From Phycisphaeraceae bacterium (lineage in GTDB: Bacteria; Planctomycetota; Phycisphaerae; Phycisphaerales; UBA1924), in contig JAHBXC010000001.1 in assembly GCA_019636675.1 (NCBI GenBank), positions 1,116,001-1,180,000 of the forward strand: a DNA stretch of 64,000 bases, given 5' to 3'. Below the pieces are notes generated by a model. It was not told the DNA's origin. It saw nothing but the letters and a program-made list of their open reading frames with translations, and did no database searches. Of this stretch, positions 1-7,818 are shown piece after piece. Each line of letters starts with the position of its first letter. Position 1 is the first letter of the stretch. A program made the position numbers and the translations under genes.

Positions 1-85
1 GATAGACCGCGATCATCCCCAGGGTGAAGAGGATGCGGTTGCGCAGGTCGGGGACCTTGAAGATGTTGGCGAACGCCTGCAGCAT
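1..85 (-). CDS. secY: SecY preprotein translocase subunit, N-terminal fragment
   Basis: The reverse strand encodes a 28-residue start (MLQAFANIF...) reading out of the window. It fits the cytoplasmic N-terminus and the beginning of the first transmembrane helix of SecY, the pore subunit of the Sec translocon. Position as last visible gene of the spc operon, 77 nt after rplO, is the classical place for secY. Only about 7 percent of a typical 430-450 residue protein is visible, so nothing can be said about the channel itself. The assignment relies mainly on gene order plus the N-terminal pattern. Confidence 0.85.
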   Translation of the reverse strand, partial: MLQAFANIFKVPDLRNRILFTLGMIAVY

Positions 86-162
86 AACGACGGGGGCTTC
101 CTGCTCGTGGTTCGCCGGGGGGCAACGCCCACCGACGCTTGGCCGGGTCCTTCAGCCGACGA

Positions 163-765
163 TCATTCCTCGGTCGATTCAGCGGCCGCGACGGGCGCGC
201 CCTTCTTCTTGGCCTTGCCTCGACGGAGTTTCTTGGTCAGGTTCTTGGGAGTCAGGTCGTCGGACTGTCGGTCGATGCCGCGGATGCGGTCGCGACGCGT
301 GCCGATCTCGGTGACGGTCCCGCCGGCCTGCTCGATGTGCTCGCGCGCCGACTTGGAGACGCGCTCCGCGTTGACGCTGAACTTCACGCCGAGCTTCTCG
401 GTCTTCTTGAGGTCGCCCAGGATCTTGAGCGGACGCTTCTCGTCGCGGATCAGGCCCGCCTTGATCAGCGCCGCGGCGTTGATCTCGCCGCCCTTCGCGA
501 AGTCGGGGTGGCCCACGATGTCGCCCAGGTTCACGATCCAGAACTCGGTGCGATAGTTGGCGTTGGAGAAGCCGCGCTTGGGGATGCGCCGGAAGTAGGG
601 CATCTGGCCGCCCTCGGACGCGGCGCGCCGGGAGAAGCCGGTGCGCGACTGGGCGCCCTTGTGGCCCTTGCCCGAGGTCTTGCCCGTGCCCGAGCCGGGG
701 CCGCGGCCCACGCGCTTGCGAGACTTGTACTTCCCGGCCAGAACCGTGATCTCGTGGATCATCAT
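163..765 (-). CDS. rplO: 50S ribosomal protein L15
   Basis: L15 binds 23S rRNA late in 50S assembly. The N-terminus shows the family glycine/arginine-rich stretch (KRVGRGPGSGTGKTSGKGHKG, here at about residues 17-38) followed by the FxGGQMPxxRRxPKRGF pattern. At 200 residues it exceeds the usual 145-150. The excess is a basic and then acidic tail after about residue 155 (KKLRRGKAKKK, ending AAESTEE). Two adjacent ATG codons start the frame, so the true start may be one codon later. It lies between rpsE and secY, and the expected rpmD is missing from the 176-nt gap upstream. Confidence 0.97.
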   Translation of the reverse strand: MMIHEITVLAGKYKSRKRVGRGPGSGTGKTSGKGHKGAQSRTGFSRRAASEGGQMPYFRRIPKRGFSNANYRTEFWIVNLGDIVGHPDFAKGGEINAAALIKAGLIRDEKRPLKILGDLKKTEKLGVKFSVNAERVSKSAREHIEQAGGTVTEIGTRRDRIRGIDRQSDDLTPKNLTKKLRRGKAKKKGAPVAAAESTEE

Positions 766-941
766 GGCTCGTATCTCACCATCTCCGCCCCTGGGGGGCG
801 GCTTGTGCCGCGTCGGACTCGCTTGCGCTCGTGTCGCCCGATCGGCCGTGCGTGCTGGTTGTCCGCCCCGCTAGACGCGAGGCGTGAAAGACGGAGACGC
901 CGCGAGTGACGCGGCGTGTGTGAATCGAACGGTCATCAGTG
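766..941. other. rpsE-rplO spacer where rpmD (L30) is normally found
   Basis: In most bacteria rpmD lies between rpsE and rplO. No reading frame resembling the 60-residue L30 exists here in any frame, and no ribosomal-protein-like segment was recognised. The spacer is long compared with most others in the operon. Loss of L30 is known in several lineages, including planctomycete relatives. Confidence 0.7.
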
Positions 942-1676
942 TCAGTTCGACGCGGCCGGGGCGTCGCCGCCGCCGGACTCGCCGGCCGGGGCGCCGTCGC
1001 CCTCGGGTCGCCTGCCGCGACCGCCGCCGGGCCCGCCCGGTCGACCGCCGCGACCGCCGCGACCGCCCGGCCCGCCGCGCCGGTCCTGGCCGACGGTGTT
1101 GACCGGGGCCTTGGCCTTCTCAGCGGTGCCGAACGACGAGGTGCGCATGAAGGCCTTGCCCTTCTCGACCTTCTGCTCGACCTCGGTGTCGCCGATGTCG
1201 ACGCCACGGAGCGCCGCGAAGGCCTCCTTGGGCTGCAGCTGCTCGAGGGCCGCGAAGGTGGCCTTGATGATGTTCTGGGGGTTGGTCGACCCGAAGGACT
1301 TGGTCAGGCAGTCGGTCACGCCCACCATCTCGAGGACCGCGCGGACGGCGGCGCCGGCGACCACGCCCGTACCCGGCGACGCCGGGATCAGGCGGACCTG
1401 CGACGCGCCGAAGCGACCCTGGACCTGGTGAGGGATCGTGCCTCCGAAGAGTTCGACCTTCTGCATGTCCTTCTTGGCTTCCTTCTGCGCCTTCTCGATC
1501 GCAGGGGGAACCTCGTTGGCCTTGCCGTAGCCGTAGCCAACGCGCCCGCGTCGATCGCCCACGACGACCAGCGCGTTGAAGGAGAATCGGCGACCACCCT
1601 TCACGGTCGCGGCGGTGCGCGACACGTTGATGGTGGTGCTTTCAAGATGAGAGGCTTCGTCGAGCAGCTCGGCCAT
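942..1676 (-). CDS. rpsE: 30S ribosomal protein S5 with RGG-rich tail
   Basis: S5 sits near the decoding centre and affects fidelity and 30S assembly. The double-stranded RNA-binding fold (about residues 15-80, with [20 protein letters not shown] and [10 protein letters not shown]) and the C-terminal domain (about 90-165) are both recognisable. The protein is 244 residues against a usual 160-175. The extra C-terminal part from about residue 192 is low complexity, built of Gly, Arg and Pro in RGG-like units, and ends in an acidic/Ala-rich segment. Such tails are typical of disordered RNA-binding regions; any function here is inference. The gene follows rplR by 110 nt. Confidence 0.97.
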   Translation of the reverse strand: MAELLDEASHLESTTINVSRTAATVKGGRRFSFNALVVVGDRRGRVGYGYGKANEVPPAIEKAQKEAKKDMQKVELFGGTIPHQVQGRFGASQVRLIPASPGTGVVAGAAVRAVLEMVGVTDCLTKSFGSTNPQNIIKATFAALEQLQPKEAFAALRGVDIGDTEVEQKVEKGKAFMRTSSFGTAEKAKAPVNTVGQDRRGGPGGRGGRGGRPGGPGGGRGRRPEGDGAPAGESGGGDAPAASN

Positions 1677-1786
1677 AACTTCGCCTGTGTCGGTTGCGCC
1701 CGGGCTGATGGTCGCCGGGCATGCGTTCGAGAATCGTTCAGGACTGTGAGACGCCCCCGGTCAGGCCCGGGGGCGGGAGACTTCGA

Positions 1787-2146
1787 TCAGAACTGGAGCC
1801 CGCCCTCGCGGGCCGCGTCGGCGAGCGCCTTGACGCGCCCGTGATACTTGAACCCGCCGCGGTCGAAGACAACCGAGGTCACCCCGGCGGCCTTCGCGCG
1901 CTCCGCGACGATCTTGCCGACCGCCTTGGAGGCCTCGATGTTGCCGGTCTTGGCGCCCTCGCCCAAGTCGGCGGAGCACGCCGCCGCCAGCGTCTTGCCG
2001 GCCAGGTCGTCGATGACCTGGACGTAGATGTGGTTGAGCGACTTGAACACGCTCAGCCGGGGACGGTCGGGCGTCCCGCGGATGCGCTTGCGCATGCCCA
2101 TCCGTCGGCGGGTGCGTCGGAGTGTCTTGGCCTTGTTCGCGTTCAT
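1787..2146 (-). CDS. rplR: 50S ribosomal protein L18
   Basis: L18 binds 5S rRNA and attaches it to the central protuberance together with L5. The 119-residue product has the usual length. It shows the basic N-terminus ([16 protein letters not shown]), the [19 protein letters not shown] segment and the C-terminal [25 protein letters not shown] signature. It is flanked by rplF (77 nt upstream) and rpsE, the conserved spc order. Confidence 0.98.
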   Translation of the reverse strand: MNANKAKTLRRTRRRMGMRKRIRGTPDRPRLSVFKSLNHIYVQVIDDLAGKTLAAACSADLGEGAKTGNIEASKAVGKIVAERAKAAGVTSVVFDRGGFKYHGRVKALADAAREGGLQF

Positions 2147-2223
2147 CGCTCAACCTCTGTCGCGTCGGGCGTGTCTCGCCCGGGGGGATGCTTCGTGCAG
2201 GACGCTCGTCAATTCGGGCCGGA

Positions 2224-2778
2224 TCAGGAGCCGAAGGCCTTGCCTTCCTTGCGCTTGATGACCTCTTCGAGATACTTGATGCCCTTGCCGTTGTACGGCT
2301 CGGGCTTGCGCAGGGCGCGGACCTCGGCGGCGAACTGGCCGACCGCCTGCTTGTCCGGCCCCGAGATCTTGATCTGGTTCTTCTCCACCGCGACGTTCAC
2401 GCCGGCGGGGATCATCTTGGTCAGGATGTTCGCGTAGCCAAGCTTCAGGTTCAGCTTGTTGCCGGCCAGCGTCGCGCCCCAGCCGACGCCGTTGACCTCG
2501 AGGACCTTCTCGTAGCCCTTCGTCACGCCGGCGACCATGTTGTTGATGTGCGCGCGGGTCGAGCCCCAGTACGCGCGGACCTCGCGGTTGTCGTGGTCCT
2601 TCTCGTCGATCGCGATCACCACCGACTTGGCGGCGTCATCGACGACGACGGAGACCTCGGGGCGATGGGTCATCTCGAGCTTCTTGCCGGAGCTCTCGAC
2701 GGTGATCTTGCGCTCGGGCAGCACCTTGACGCTGACACCAGCCGGGATGGCGACGGGCTTCTTGCCGATGCGGGACAT
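2224..2778 (-). CDS. rplF: 50S ribosomal protein L6
   Basis: L6 contacts helix 97 of 23S rRNA near the factor-binding site. The 184-residue protein begins MSRIGKKPVAIP and contains the duplicated alpha/beta L6 fold, with GVTKGYEKVLEVNGVGW in the first half and ISGPDKQAVGQFAAEVRALRKPEPYNGKGI in the second. Length is typical. It sits between rpsH and rplR with 72 and 77 nt spacers, so translational coupling by overlap is absent here. Confidence 0.98.
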   Translation of the reverse strand: MSRIGKKPVAIPAGVSVKVLPERKITVESSGKKLEMTHRPEVSVVVDDAAKSVVIAIDEKDHDNREVRAYWGSTRAHINNMVAGVTKGYEKVLEVNGVGWGATLAGNKLNLKLGYANILTKMIPAGVNVAVEKNQIKISGPDKQAVGQFAAEVRALRKPEPYNGKGIKYLEEVIKRKEGKAFGS

Positions 2779-2850
2779 GACTGGGAACTCCTGCTGACGC
2801 TCGTACTCGGTCGGTGCTGGCGGATGGTTCGCTGTGGGTGAAACGGTCGC

Positions 2851-3252
2851 TTACTGGACGACGCAGAGGACCTCGCCGCCCACGCGCTCCTGGCGGCACT
2901 TGCGATCGGACATCACGCCGCGCGAGGTGCTCACGATGCAGATGCCCAGGCCCTGCAGCGGGCGGGGCAGGTCGTCGACGCCCTTGTAGACGCGGCGACC
3001 GGGCTTGGACTCGCGGGTGAGCGAGTTCAGCACCGTCTCGCCGGTGGGGCCGTACTTCAGCTTCACGCGGATCTGGCCCTGCCCGGTGGCGTCCTCGACG
3101 GCCTCGTAGCCCTCGATATAGCCCTCGTCGCGCAGGACATCCGCGATCCCTCGATTCACCTTGGAATTGAGGCACATCACGGTCTTCTTGCGTCCGCGCA
3201 GACCGTTGCGGATTCGCGTGAGCATGTCGGCGATGGGGTCGCTCAGGGCCAT
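2851..3252 (-). CDS. rpsH: 30S ribosomal protein S8
   Basis: S8 binds helix 21 of 16S rRNA and organises the central domain of the 30S subunit. In E. coli it also represses its own operon. The 133-residue protein has the MALSDPIADMLTRIRNG start and the C-terminal GICIVSTSRGVMSDRKCRQERVGGE signature that contacts rRNA. The 129-nt spacer before it is GC-rich and contains complementary segments (GCCCC and GGGGC flanking about 14 nt). An S8-binding element in this region is possible but was not demonstrated. Confidence 0.98.
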   Translation of the reverse strand: MALSDPIADMLTRIRNGLRGRKKTVMCLNSKVNRGIADVLRDEGYIEGYEAVEDATGQGQIRVKLKYGPTGETVLNSLTRESKPGRRVYKGVDDLPRPLQGLGICIVSTSRGVMSDRKCRQERVGGEVLCVVQ

Positions 3253-3381
3253 GGTCGTTTCCTGGGGTCGCCGGTCGTTCGTTGGACCGGGGGTGCCTTG
3301 GGGAGTCTCTGTCGGGCGCCGCCCCTCGCTCGCCCTCGTGGGGCGCCGTCGGGGCGGGGTGATTTCGTGAGAAGAAGCGGA

Positions 3382-3567
3382 TTACCAGCTGGACTTGCGC
3401 ATGCCGGGGATCTTGCCCTCGAGGGCGAGCTTGCGGAGCATGATGCGGCTGACGCGGAACTTGCGGTAGACGCCACGAGCACGCCCGGTGATCTGACAGC
3501 GTCGAACGAGACGCGTCGAGAACTTCGGGGTCTTGTTGGCCTTGATCATCTGCGCCTTGGTGGCCAT
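3382..3567 (-). CDS. rpsN: 30S ribosomal protein S14, short form lacking zinc ligands
   Basis: S14 is a small protein of the 30S head. At 61 residues it has exactly the length of the zinc-binding type (type Z), and most of the sequence aligns with that type ([13 protein letters not shown] near 12-24, [11 protein letters not shown] near 32-42, [11 protein letters not shown] at the end). Of the four zinc cysteines expected at 24, 27, 40 and 43, only Cys24 is present; the others are Thr27, Ser40 and Met43. It therefore cannot bind zinc in the usual way. It is located between rplE and rpsH as normal. Confidence 0.95.
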   Translation of the reverse strand: MATKAQMIKANKTPKFSTRLVRRCQITGRARGVYRKFRVSRIMLRKLALEGKIPGMRKSSW

Positions 3568-3616
3568 CTGGTGTCCTTCGGTCGTTCGTTCGGGTCAGAG
3601 TGGGTCAGGTACGGGT

Positions 3617-4246
3617 TCAGCGCCGCTCGTCGGGCTTGCGGAAGGGCATGCCGAGCTGCTCGAGGATGAAACGGCTCTTCTTGGGGTCGGAGTTCTTGAA
3701 GCAGATGTTGATGTTCATGCCGTGCGTGAAGTTCGCCTTGGCCATGTCGACCTCGGGGAACACCGCCTGCTCGGTCACGCCCATCGCGTAGTTGCCGCCC
3801 TTGTCGAAGGCCTTGTCCGGCACGCCGCGGAAGTCCTTGATGCGGGGCACCGCGAGGTTGATGTAGCGGTCGAGGAAGTGCCACATGCGATCGCGACGGA
3901 GGGTGACCATCGCGGCGGTCTCGGAGCCCTCGCGGACCTTGAAGTTCGCGACGGACTTCTTGGCCTTCACGACGACGGGCTTCTGGCCCGAGATCACCGT
4001 GAGGGTCTCGAGGACCTGGGCTCGCACGTGGGCCGGCAACTTGATGCCGTCGAGGTGGCGACCCATGTTGACGTTGATCACGACCTTGTCGACCTCGGGG
4101 AGCGCCATCGGGTTGTCGATGCCGAACTCCTTCATCGCGGCCTCACGGACCGTGCTCTTGTAGAGTTCGCGCAGGCGCGGGGGCTGGGCCGGACCGGTGT
4201 CGGCCTCGGTGGCTGCGCCCTTGTGTGTGCCTTTCGTCTTGGCCAT
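3617..4246 (-). CDS. rplE: 50S ribosomal protein L5
   Basis: L5 forms the 5S rRNP with 5S rRNA and L18 and contacts the P-site tRNA. The core is intact: VDKVVINVNMG, LTVISGQKPVVVKAKKSVANFKVREG, DRYINLAVPRIKDFRG and NYAMGVTEQAVFPEVD. At 209 residues it is about 25-30 longer than usual because of a charged, Ala/Thr-rich N-terminal extension (residues 1-25). The start at 4246 is the only ATG before the conserved LRELYKSTVREA helix. It is followed 49 nt later by rpsN. Confidence 0.97.
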   Translation of the reverse strand: MAKTKGTHKGAATEADTGPAQPPRLRELYKSTVREAAMKEFGIDNPMALPEVDKVVINVNMGRHLDGIKLPAHVRAQVLETLTVISGQKPVVVKAKKSVANFKVREGSETAAMVTLRRDRMWHFLDRYINLAVPRIKDFRGVPDKAFDKGGNYAMGVTEQAVFPEVDMAKANFTHGMNINICFKNSDPKKSRFILEQLGMPFRKPDERR

Positions 4247-4321
4247 CGCTGATGCTCGCTTCGGTCGCTGTCGTGTGTCCGGGCGTGGGTCGCACGCCGG
4301 TGGTGGGTCTGGGACGGTGGG

Positions 4322-4699
4322 TCAGGCCTTCTTGGGGGCCCGGGCCTTGGGGCCGCGGACGAGGGAGAGCTCTTTGCCGCTCTTGACGGCGACGCGGGCC
4401 TTGCTCCCGTCGTTCTTGACGGGGAAGCGGACTCGCGAGGCCTTCCCGTCGACGACCGGGGAGACGTTGGAGAGGTGGAAGCTGCGGTCGAGCGCGACCT
4501 GCCCGCCCTGGGGGTTGACGCGCGTGGGCTTGAGCGTCTTGACCAGGGGCTTGCGCTTCACGCCGTCGTAGACGGCGTTCGGGAACTTCACGAAGACGCG
4601 CTCGTTGTCGCCGTCGACGCGGACGATCTCGCCGACCGCGCCGCGGAAGTTGCCGGCAGTGACGATGACATTGTCGCCTTTACGGACGTGGCGTGGCAT
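4322..4699 (-). CDS. rplX: 50S ribosomal protein L24
   Basis: L24 initiates 50S assembly by binding the 5' end of 23S rRNA. The KOW motif is clear near the start (KGDNVIVTAGNFRGAVGEIVRV), followed by NPQGGQVALDRSFHLSNVSPV, the standard L24 segment. The 125-residue product carries a basic C-terminal tail (LVRGPKARAPKKA). It starts 3 nt after the rplN stop, so the two genes are probably translationally coupled. Confidence 0.97.
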   Translation of the reverse strand: MPRHVRKGDNVIVTAGNFRGAVGEIVRVDGDNERVFVKFPNAVYDGVKRKPLVKTLKPTRVNPQGGQVALDRSFHLSNVSPVVDGKASRVRFPVKNDGSKARVAVKSGKELSLVRGPKARAPKKA

Positions 4700-4702
4700 G
4701 GG

Positions 4703-5089
4703 TCAGACAACCTCCGTCGCGAGGGACACGATCTTCATATAGTTGCGCTCGCGGAGCTCGCGGGCGACGGCGCCGAAGATGCGCGTCCCGCGAGGGTTCC
4801 CGTCGGCGTTGATAAGGACGACCGCGTTCTCGTCGAAGCGGACATACGAGCCGTCCTCGCGCTTGGTGGGGTACGAGGTCCGCACCACGACGGCCTTGAC
4901 CACGTCGCCGGCCTTCACGTCGGCGCCGGGGATGGCCTTCTTGACCGAGCACACGACGCGGTCGCCCACGCCGGCGGTGCGCCGCGTGAACTGGCCCTTG
5001 CCGGTCGAGCCGCCCAGCACGCGGATCACGTACGCGATCTTCGCGCCGGAGTTATCCGCGACCTCACACCTGGTTTCTGCCTGGATCAT
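4703..5089 (-). CDS. rplN: 50S ribosomal protein L14
   Basis: L14 forms intersubunit bridges with 16S rRNA and is the docking site for the silencing factor RsfS. The 128-residue sequence has the [17 protein letters not shown] start, the [32 protein letters not shown] core and the [29 protein letters not shown] end, all diagnostic. A small insertion (EDGSYVR) accounts for six extra residues over the usual 122. rplX follows after 3 nt. Confidence 0.98.
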   Translation of the reverse strand: MIQAETRCEVADNSGAKIAYVIRVLGGSTGKGQFTRRTAGVGDRVVCSVKKAIPGADVKAGDVVKAVVVRTSYPTKREDGSYVRFDENAVVLINADGNPRGTRIFGAVARELRERNYMKIVSLATEVV

Positions 5090-5157
5090 CGCTGTACTTC
5101 TCTTTCCGCGCCGGGGCTTCTGGCCCCGGGGTGCGGTCGGTCATCACGCTTGGGTGC

Positions 5158-5454
5158 TTACTCTTGCGGGGCGCGCTCGACGATGCGGGCGATCCGCCAA
5201 CTCTTGGACTTGCTCATGCGCCGGCAGGGCACGATCTCGACGCGGTCCCCGAGGCGGGACTCGTTGTTCTCGTCGTGCACCTGCAGGCCCGTGCGATGAC
5301 GCACGTACTTGCCGTACTTGGGGTGCTTCGCCATGTACTCGATCACGACGCGACGGGTCTTCGCGTTGCGGTCCGAGTCGACGATGCCGATGTGCGCGCC
5401 GACGGTCTTGCCGGACTCGTTCGCGCCCGTGTTGTTCGCCTGCGCTGCGCTCAT
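5158..5454 (-). CDS. rpsQ: 30S ribosomal protein S17
   Basis: S17 is a primary 16S rRNA-binding OB-fold protein. Recognisable family segments are KTVGAHIGIVDSDRNAKTRRVVIEYMAKHPKYGKYVRH and the terminal GDRVEIVPCRRMSKSKSWRIARIVE. At 98 residues it is slightly longer than average, owing to a 17-residue Ala/Asn-rich N-terminus. Its start codon overlaps the rpmC stop (ATGA), which implies translational coupling with L29. Confidence 0.97.
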   Translation of the reverse strand: MSAAQANNTGANESGKTVGAHIGIVDSDRNAKTRRVVIEYMAKHPKYGKYVRHRTGLQVHDENNESRLGDRVEIVPCRRMSKSKSWRIARIVERAPQE

Positions 5455-5672
5455 GCCGTCGCCTTCTTCTGCTTCCTGGCGTTCTCTTCGGTGAGGATCC
5501 GGGCGATCTGGCGCCGGACCTTCGTGAACTGGGAGGGGTCCTCGATCTTCTCGGTCACCGACTGCGTGCGCAGCTCGTAGAGGCGCTCGCGGAGTCGCTT
5601 GAGCTCGATGCCGATCTCGGCGTCTTTCATCTTGTGGACTTCAGCCACAAGCTCGCTGTTCTTCTTGGCCAT
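5451..5672 (-). CDS. rpmC: 50S ribosomal protein L29
   Basis: L29 lies at the polypeptide exit tunnel next to L23, where chaperones and SRP dock. The 73-residue alpha-helical hairpin shows ELRTQSVTEKIEDPSQFTKVRRQIARILT, the usual family pattern, followed by a short Lys-rich end. It is 34 nt after rplP and overlaps rpsQ by four bases. Confidence 0.96.
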   Translation of the reverse strand: MAKKNSELVAEVHKMKDAEIGIELKRLRERLYELRTQSVTEKIEDPSQFTKVRRQIARILTEENARKQKKATA

Positions 5673-5706
5673 GGTCGTGTGCTCTCGCTTGCTCGGTGGT
5701 CGGCGC

Positions 5707-6126
5707 TCAGGCGCTCACTCGCCGCGTCACGAAGCGGCACTTGACGGGCATCTTCATCGCGACGCGCACCAGCGCCTGCTTCGCGATGCTCTCGGGCACC
5801 CCGCCGATCTCGTACAGGACCGTGCCGGGCTTCACGCGCGCCGCCCAGTACTCCACGTCCGCCTTGCCCTTGCCCATTCGGGTCTCGAGGGGCTTCTTGG
5901 AGATGGGCTTGTCGGGGAACACGCGGATGTACATCTGGCCTTCGCGCTTCAGGAAGTGCTGGGCCGCGATTCGTCCCGCCTCCAGCTGACGCGCGGTGAG
6001 CCACACGCCCTCGAGGGACTGCAGACCGAAGTCTCCGAAGGCGACATAGTTGCCCTTCGTCGCCTTGCGGTCGCGGACGCGACGCATCTCCTTGCGGAAC
6101 TTGACTCTCTTCGGCATCCGGGGCAT
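5707..6126 (-). CDS. rplP: 50S ribosomal protein L16
   Basis: L16 organises the A-site region of the 50S subunit. The 139-residue protein has the basic MPRMPKRVKFRKEMR start, the GNYVAFGDFGLQSLEGVWLTARQLEAGRIA segment and the MGKGKADVEYWAARVKPGTVLYEIGG block that includes the loop near the peptidyl transferase centre. Length is normal. rpsC precedes it by 66 nt and rpmC follows by 34 nt. Confidence 0.98.
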   Translation of the reverse strand: MPRMPKRVKFRKEMRRVRDRKATKGNYVAFGDFGLQSLEGVWLTARQLEAGRIAAQHFLKREGQMYIRVFPDKPISKKPLETRMGKGKADVEYWAARVKPGTVLYEIGGVPESIAKQALVRVAMKMPVKCRFVTRRVSA

Positions 6127-6192
6127 CGGACGGGACTCCTGACAATCACGCGCCGTGCGTCGGCGCGGGGGGATTCAAACGGGACAGTGCGA

Positions 6193-6900
6193 TCAGCGAC
6201 GACCTCGGGCGCGAGGACGGGCGCCCGCGGCGCGGGAGTCGACCTCGGGGATCTCGATCGTCTCGCCGTACAGACCGGTGTAGACCCAGACCTTCACGCC
6301 GATCTGGCCGGCGGTCGTCAGCGACTCGGAGAACCCGTAGTCGATGCGGGCCTGGAGGGTGGACAGGGGCAGCGAGCCAAGGCGGACATCCAGCACGCGC
6401 GACATCTCGGCGCCGCCGAGGCGACCGGAGATGCGGATGCGAACGCCCTTGGCCCCGCTCTGGAGCGCCGCCTCGGCGCGCATCTTGACGATGCGACGGA
6501 ACGAAGCGCGCTTCTTGAGCTGCTCGGCGATGCCCTCGGAGATGAGCTGCGCGTTGATGTCGGGGTTCTTGATCTCGAGGATGTTGATCGAGACCTTGCG
6601 ACCCGTCATGTACTGCAGCTCTTCGGTCAGACGCTCGACCTCGGCGCCCTTGGGCCCGATGACCAGGCCGGGGCGAGCCGTCTTCACGATGATCTTGAGC
6701 TCTTCGCGGGTGCGCTCGATGTCGATGTCCGACACCGCCGCGAACGGGGGCGTGCGGTTCAGGCGCTTATCGAGGAACTCGCGGATCTTGAAGTCCTCGA
6801 CCAGGAGCTCGCCGAACAGCGCCTTGGGCGCGTACCAGCGGCTCTTGTGGGGCTCGGTGATGCCGACTCGCAGGCCGTAGGGGTGGGTTTTCTGTCCCAT
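6193..6900 (-). CDS. rpsC: 30S ribosomal protein S3
   Basis: S3 forms the mRNA entry site and has helicase activity with S4 and S5. The start is set at the ATG that overlaps the rplV stop by one base (TAATG), giving 235 residues beginning MGQKTHPYGLRVG, the invariant S3 N-terminus. The KH domain is seen around residues 55-105 (RPGLVIGPKGAEVERL, with the GxxG loop) and the C-terminal S3 domain with GVRIRISGRLGGAEMSR. The end carries a short basic RGRR tail. The open frame continues upstream into rplV, but that part is a shadow. Confidence 0.98.
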   Translation of the reverse strand: MGQKTHPYGLRVGITEPHKSRWYAPKALFGELLVEDFKIREFLDKRLNRTPPFAAVSDIDIERTREELKIIVKTARPGLVIGPKGAEVERLTEELQYMTGRKVSINILEIKNPDINAQLISEGIAEQLKKRASFRRIVKMRAEAALQSGAKGVRIRISGRLGGAEMSRVLDVRLGSLPLSTLQARIDYGFSESLTTAGQIGVKVWVYTGLYGETIEIPEVDSRAAGARPRARGRR

Positions 6901-7442
6901 TACTTCTGCTCCACTCCGACGACGATGTGCGAGATGCGCTTGCGGATGGTGTGGGCCCGGCCGCGATCCTTGGGGTGGAAGCGCTTGATGATCGGCCCGC
7001 CGTCGACGCGCGACTCGGCGACGACCAGCGCGCCGACATCGGCGTTGGCCTGCTCGGCGTCGGCGATGGCGGCGGTGAGGGTCTTGCGGACATCCACCGC
7101 GGCGCGCTTGGGGTTGAACCGCAGCGCCGAGAGGGCCTTCTCGACCGGCATCCCGCGGATCATGTCCGCGACGAGCCGGGCCTTGCGCGCCGAGCCGCGG
7201 ACGAAGCGTCCCTGGCTCGTGAAGCGCACGAACTCGGTGGGCTCGGCGCCGACCGCCTGCGCGATCGCCTGCACGTGGGCCACGCGGCATCGCGGGTGGT
7301 TGCGCCCGGCGAGCCAGTTGTTGACGGCGGAGTGCGCGTCGCGATGGCTCATGCCGGTCGCTTCGACCGCGTGCGCGAGCGCGTCGCGAGAGACGCTGCT
7401 GCGCGTCGCCAGTCGCTTCAGTTTGTCGGGGTTGATGACCAC
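6900..7442 (-). CDS. rplV: 50S ribosomal protein L22 with HTH-like N-terminal extension
   Basis: L22 lines the exit tunnel and its loop senses arrest peptides. Residues 75-180 are a normal L22 (SARKARLVADMIRGMPVEKA near 84, ADAEQANAD, then GPIIKRFHPKDRGRAHTIRKR near the end). Residues 1-74 are extra and read like a Cro/CI-type helix-turn-helix domain: a GMSHRD turn near 30, NNWLAGRNHP at 41-50, then VAHVQAIAQAVGAEP at 54-68. The usual gene would be about 110 codons. An in-frame GTG at 7229 could serve as a start for a canonical 109-residue protein, but no good ribosome site precedes it. An AGGA lies 13 nt before the ATG at 7442. The intact frame and domain-like pattern favour translation from 7442. 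Confidence 0.93.
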   Translation of the reverse strand: MVINPDKLKRLATRSSVSRDALAHAVEATGMSHRDAHSAVNNWLAGRNHPRCRVAHVQAIAQAVGAEPTEFVRFTSQGRFVRGSARKARLVADMIRGMPVEKALSALRFNPKRAAVDVRKTLTAAIADAEQANADVGALVVAESRVDGGPIIKRFHPKDRGRAHTIRKRISHIVVGVEQK

Positions 7443-7518
7443 TGGGTCGTTCCTGCTTCAGCGAGAGACGCGTCGGGATGACGCGGGGTGAATCGACGGT
7501 GCCTGACGGTGAGCGGCG

Positions 7519-7803
7519 TCAGCCGCCCGACTTGATGCCTTCCTTCTTGTTCGTGTGCCCGCGGAAGGTGCGGGTGGGGCTGAACTCCCCGAGCTTGTGC
7601 CCGACCATGTCCTCGGTGACGAACACGTCGAGAAACGCACGCCCGTTGTGGACCTTGAAGGTGTAGCCCACGAACTCCGGGACGATGGTGCAGGCGCGAG
7701 CCCATGTCTTGATGGGTTCGCGACGGTTCTGCGCGGCGAGCTTCTCCACCTTGCGGTAGACGCTCTCCACGACATGGGGACCCTTCTTGAGCGATCGTGC
7801 CAT
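7519..7803 (-). CDS. rpsS: 30S ribosomal protein S19
   Basis: S19 is in the 30S head and contacts the A-site tRNA through its C-terminal tail. The 94-residue sequence [20 protein letters not shown], followed by [45 protein letters not shown], is fully diagnostic and of normal length. It follows rplB by 15 nt and precedes rplV by 76 nt. Confidence 0.98.
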   Translation of the reverse strand: MARSLKKGPHVVESVYRKVEKLAAQNRREPIKTWARACTIVPEFVGYTFKVHNGRAFLDVFVTEDMVGHKLGEFSPTRTFRGHTNKKEGIKSGG

Positions 7804-7818
7804 CGTGTGTGACCTGCC

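Noticed and set aside
139..909. Long plus-strand open frame across rplO
   Set aside because: It is antisense to a clear ribosomal protein gene; high GC produces long shadow frames on the opposite strand throughout the window.
766..941. A degraded rpmD pseudogene between rpsE and rplO
   Set aside because: No stretch in any frame resembles L30, so there is no evidence for a relic.
6901..7290. Upstream extension of rpsC in the same frame
   Set aside because: It overlaps rplV almost fully and lacks S3 similarity; the start overlapping the rplV stop gives the conserved MGQKTHP N-terminus.
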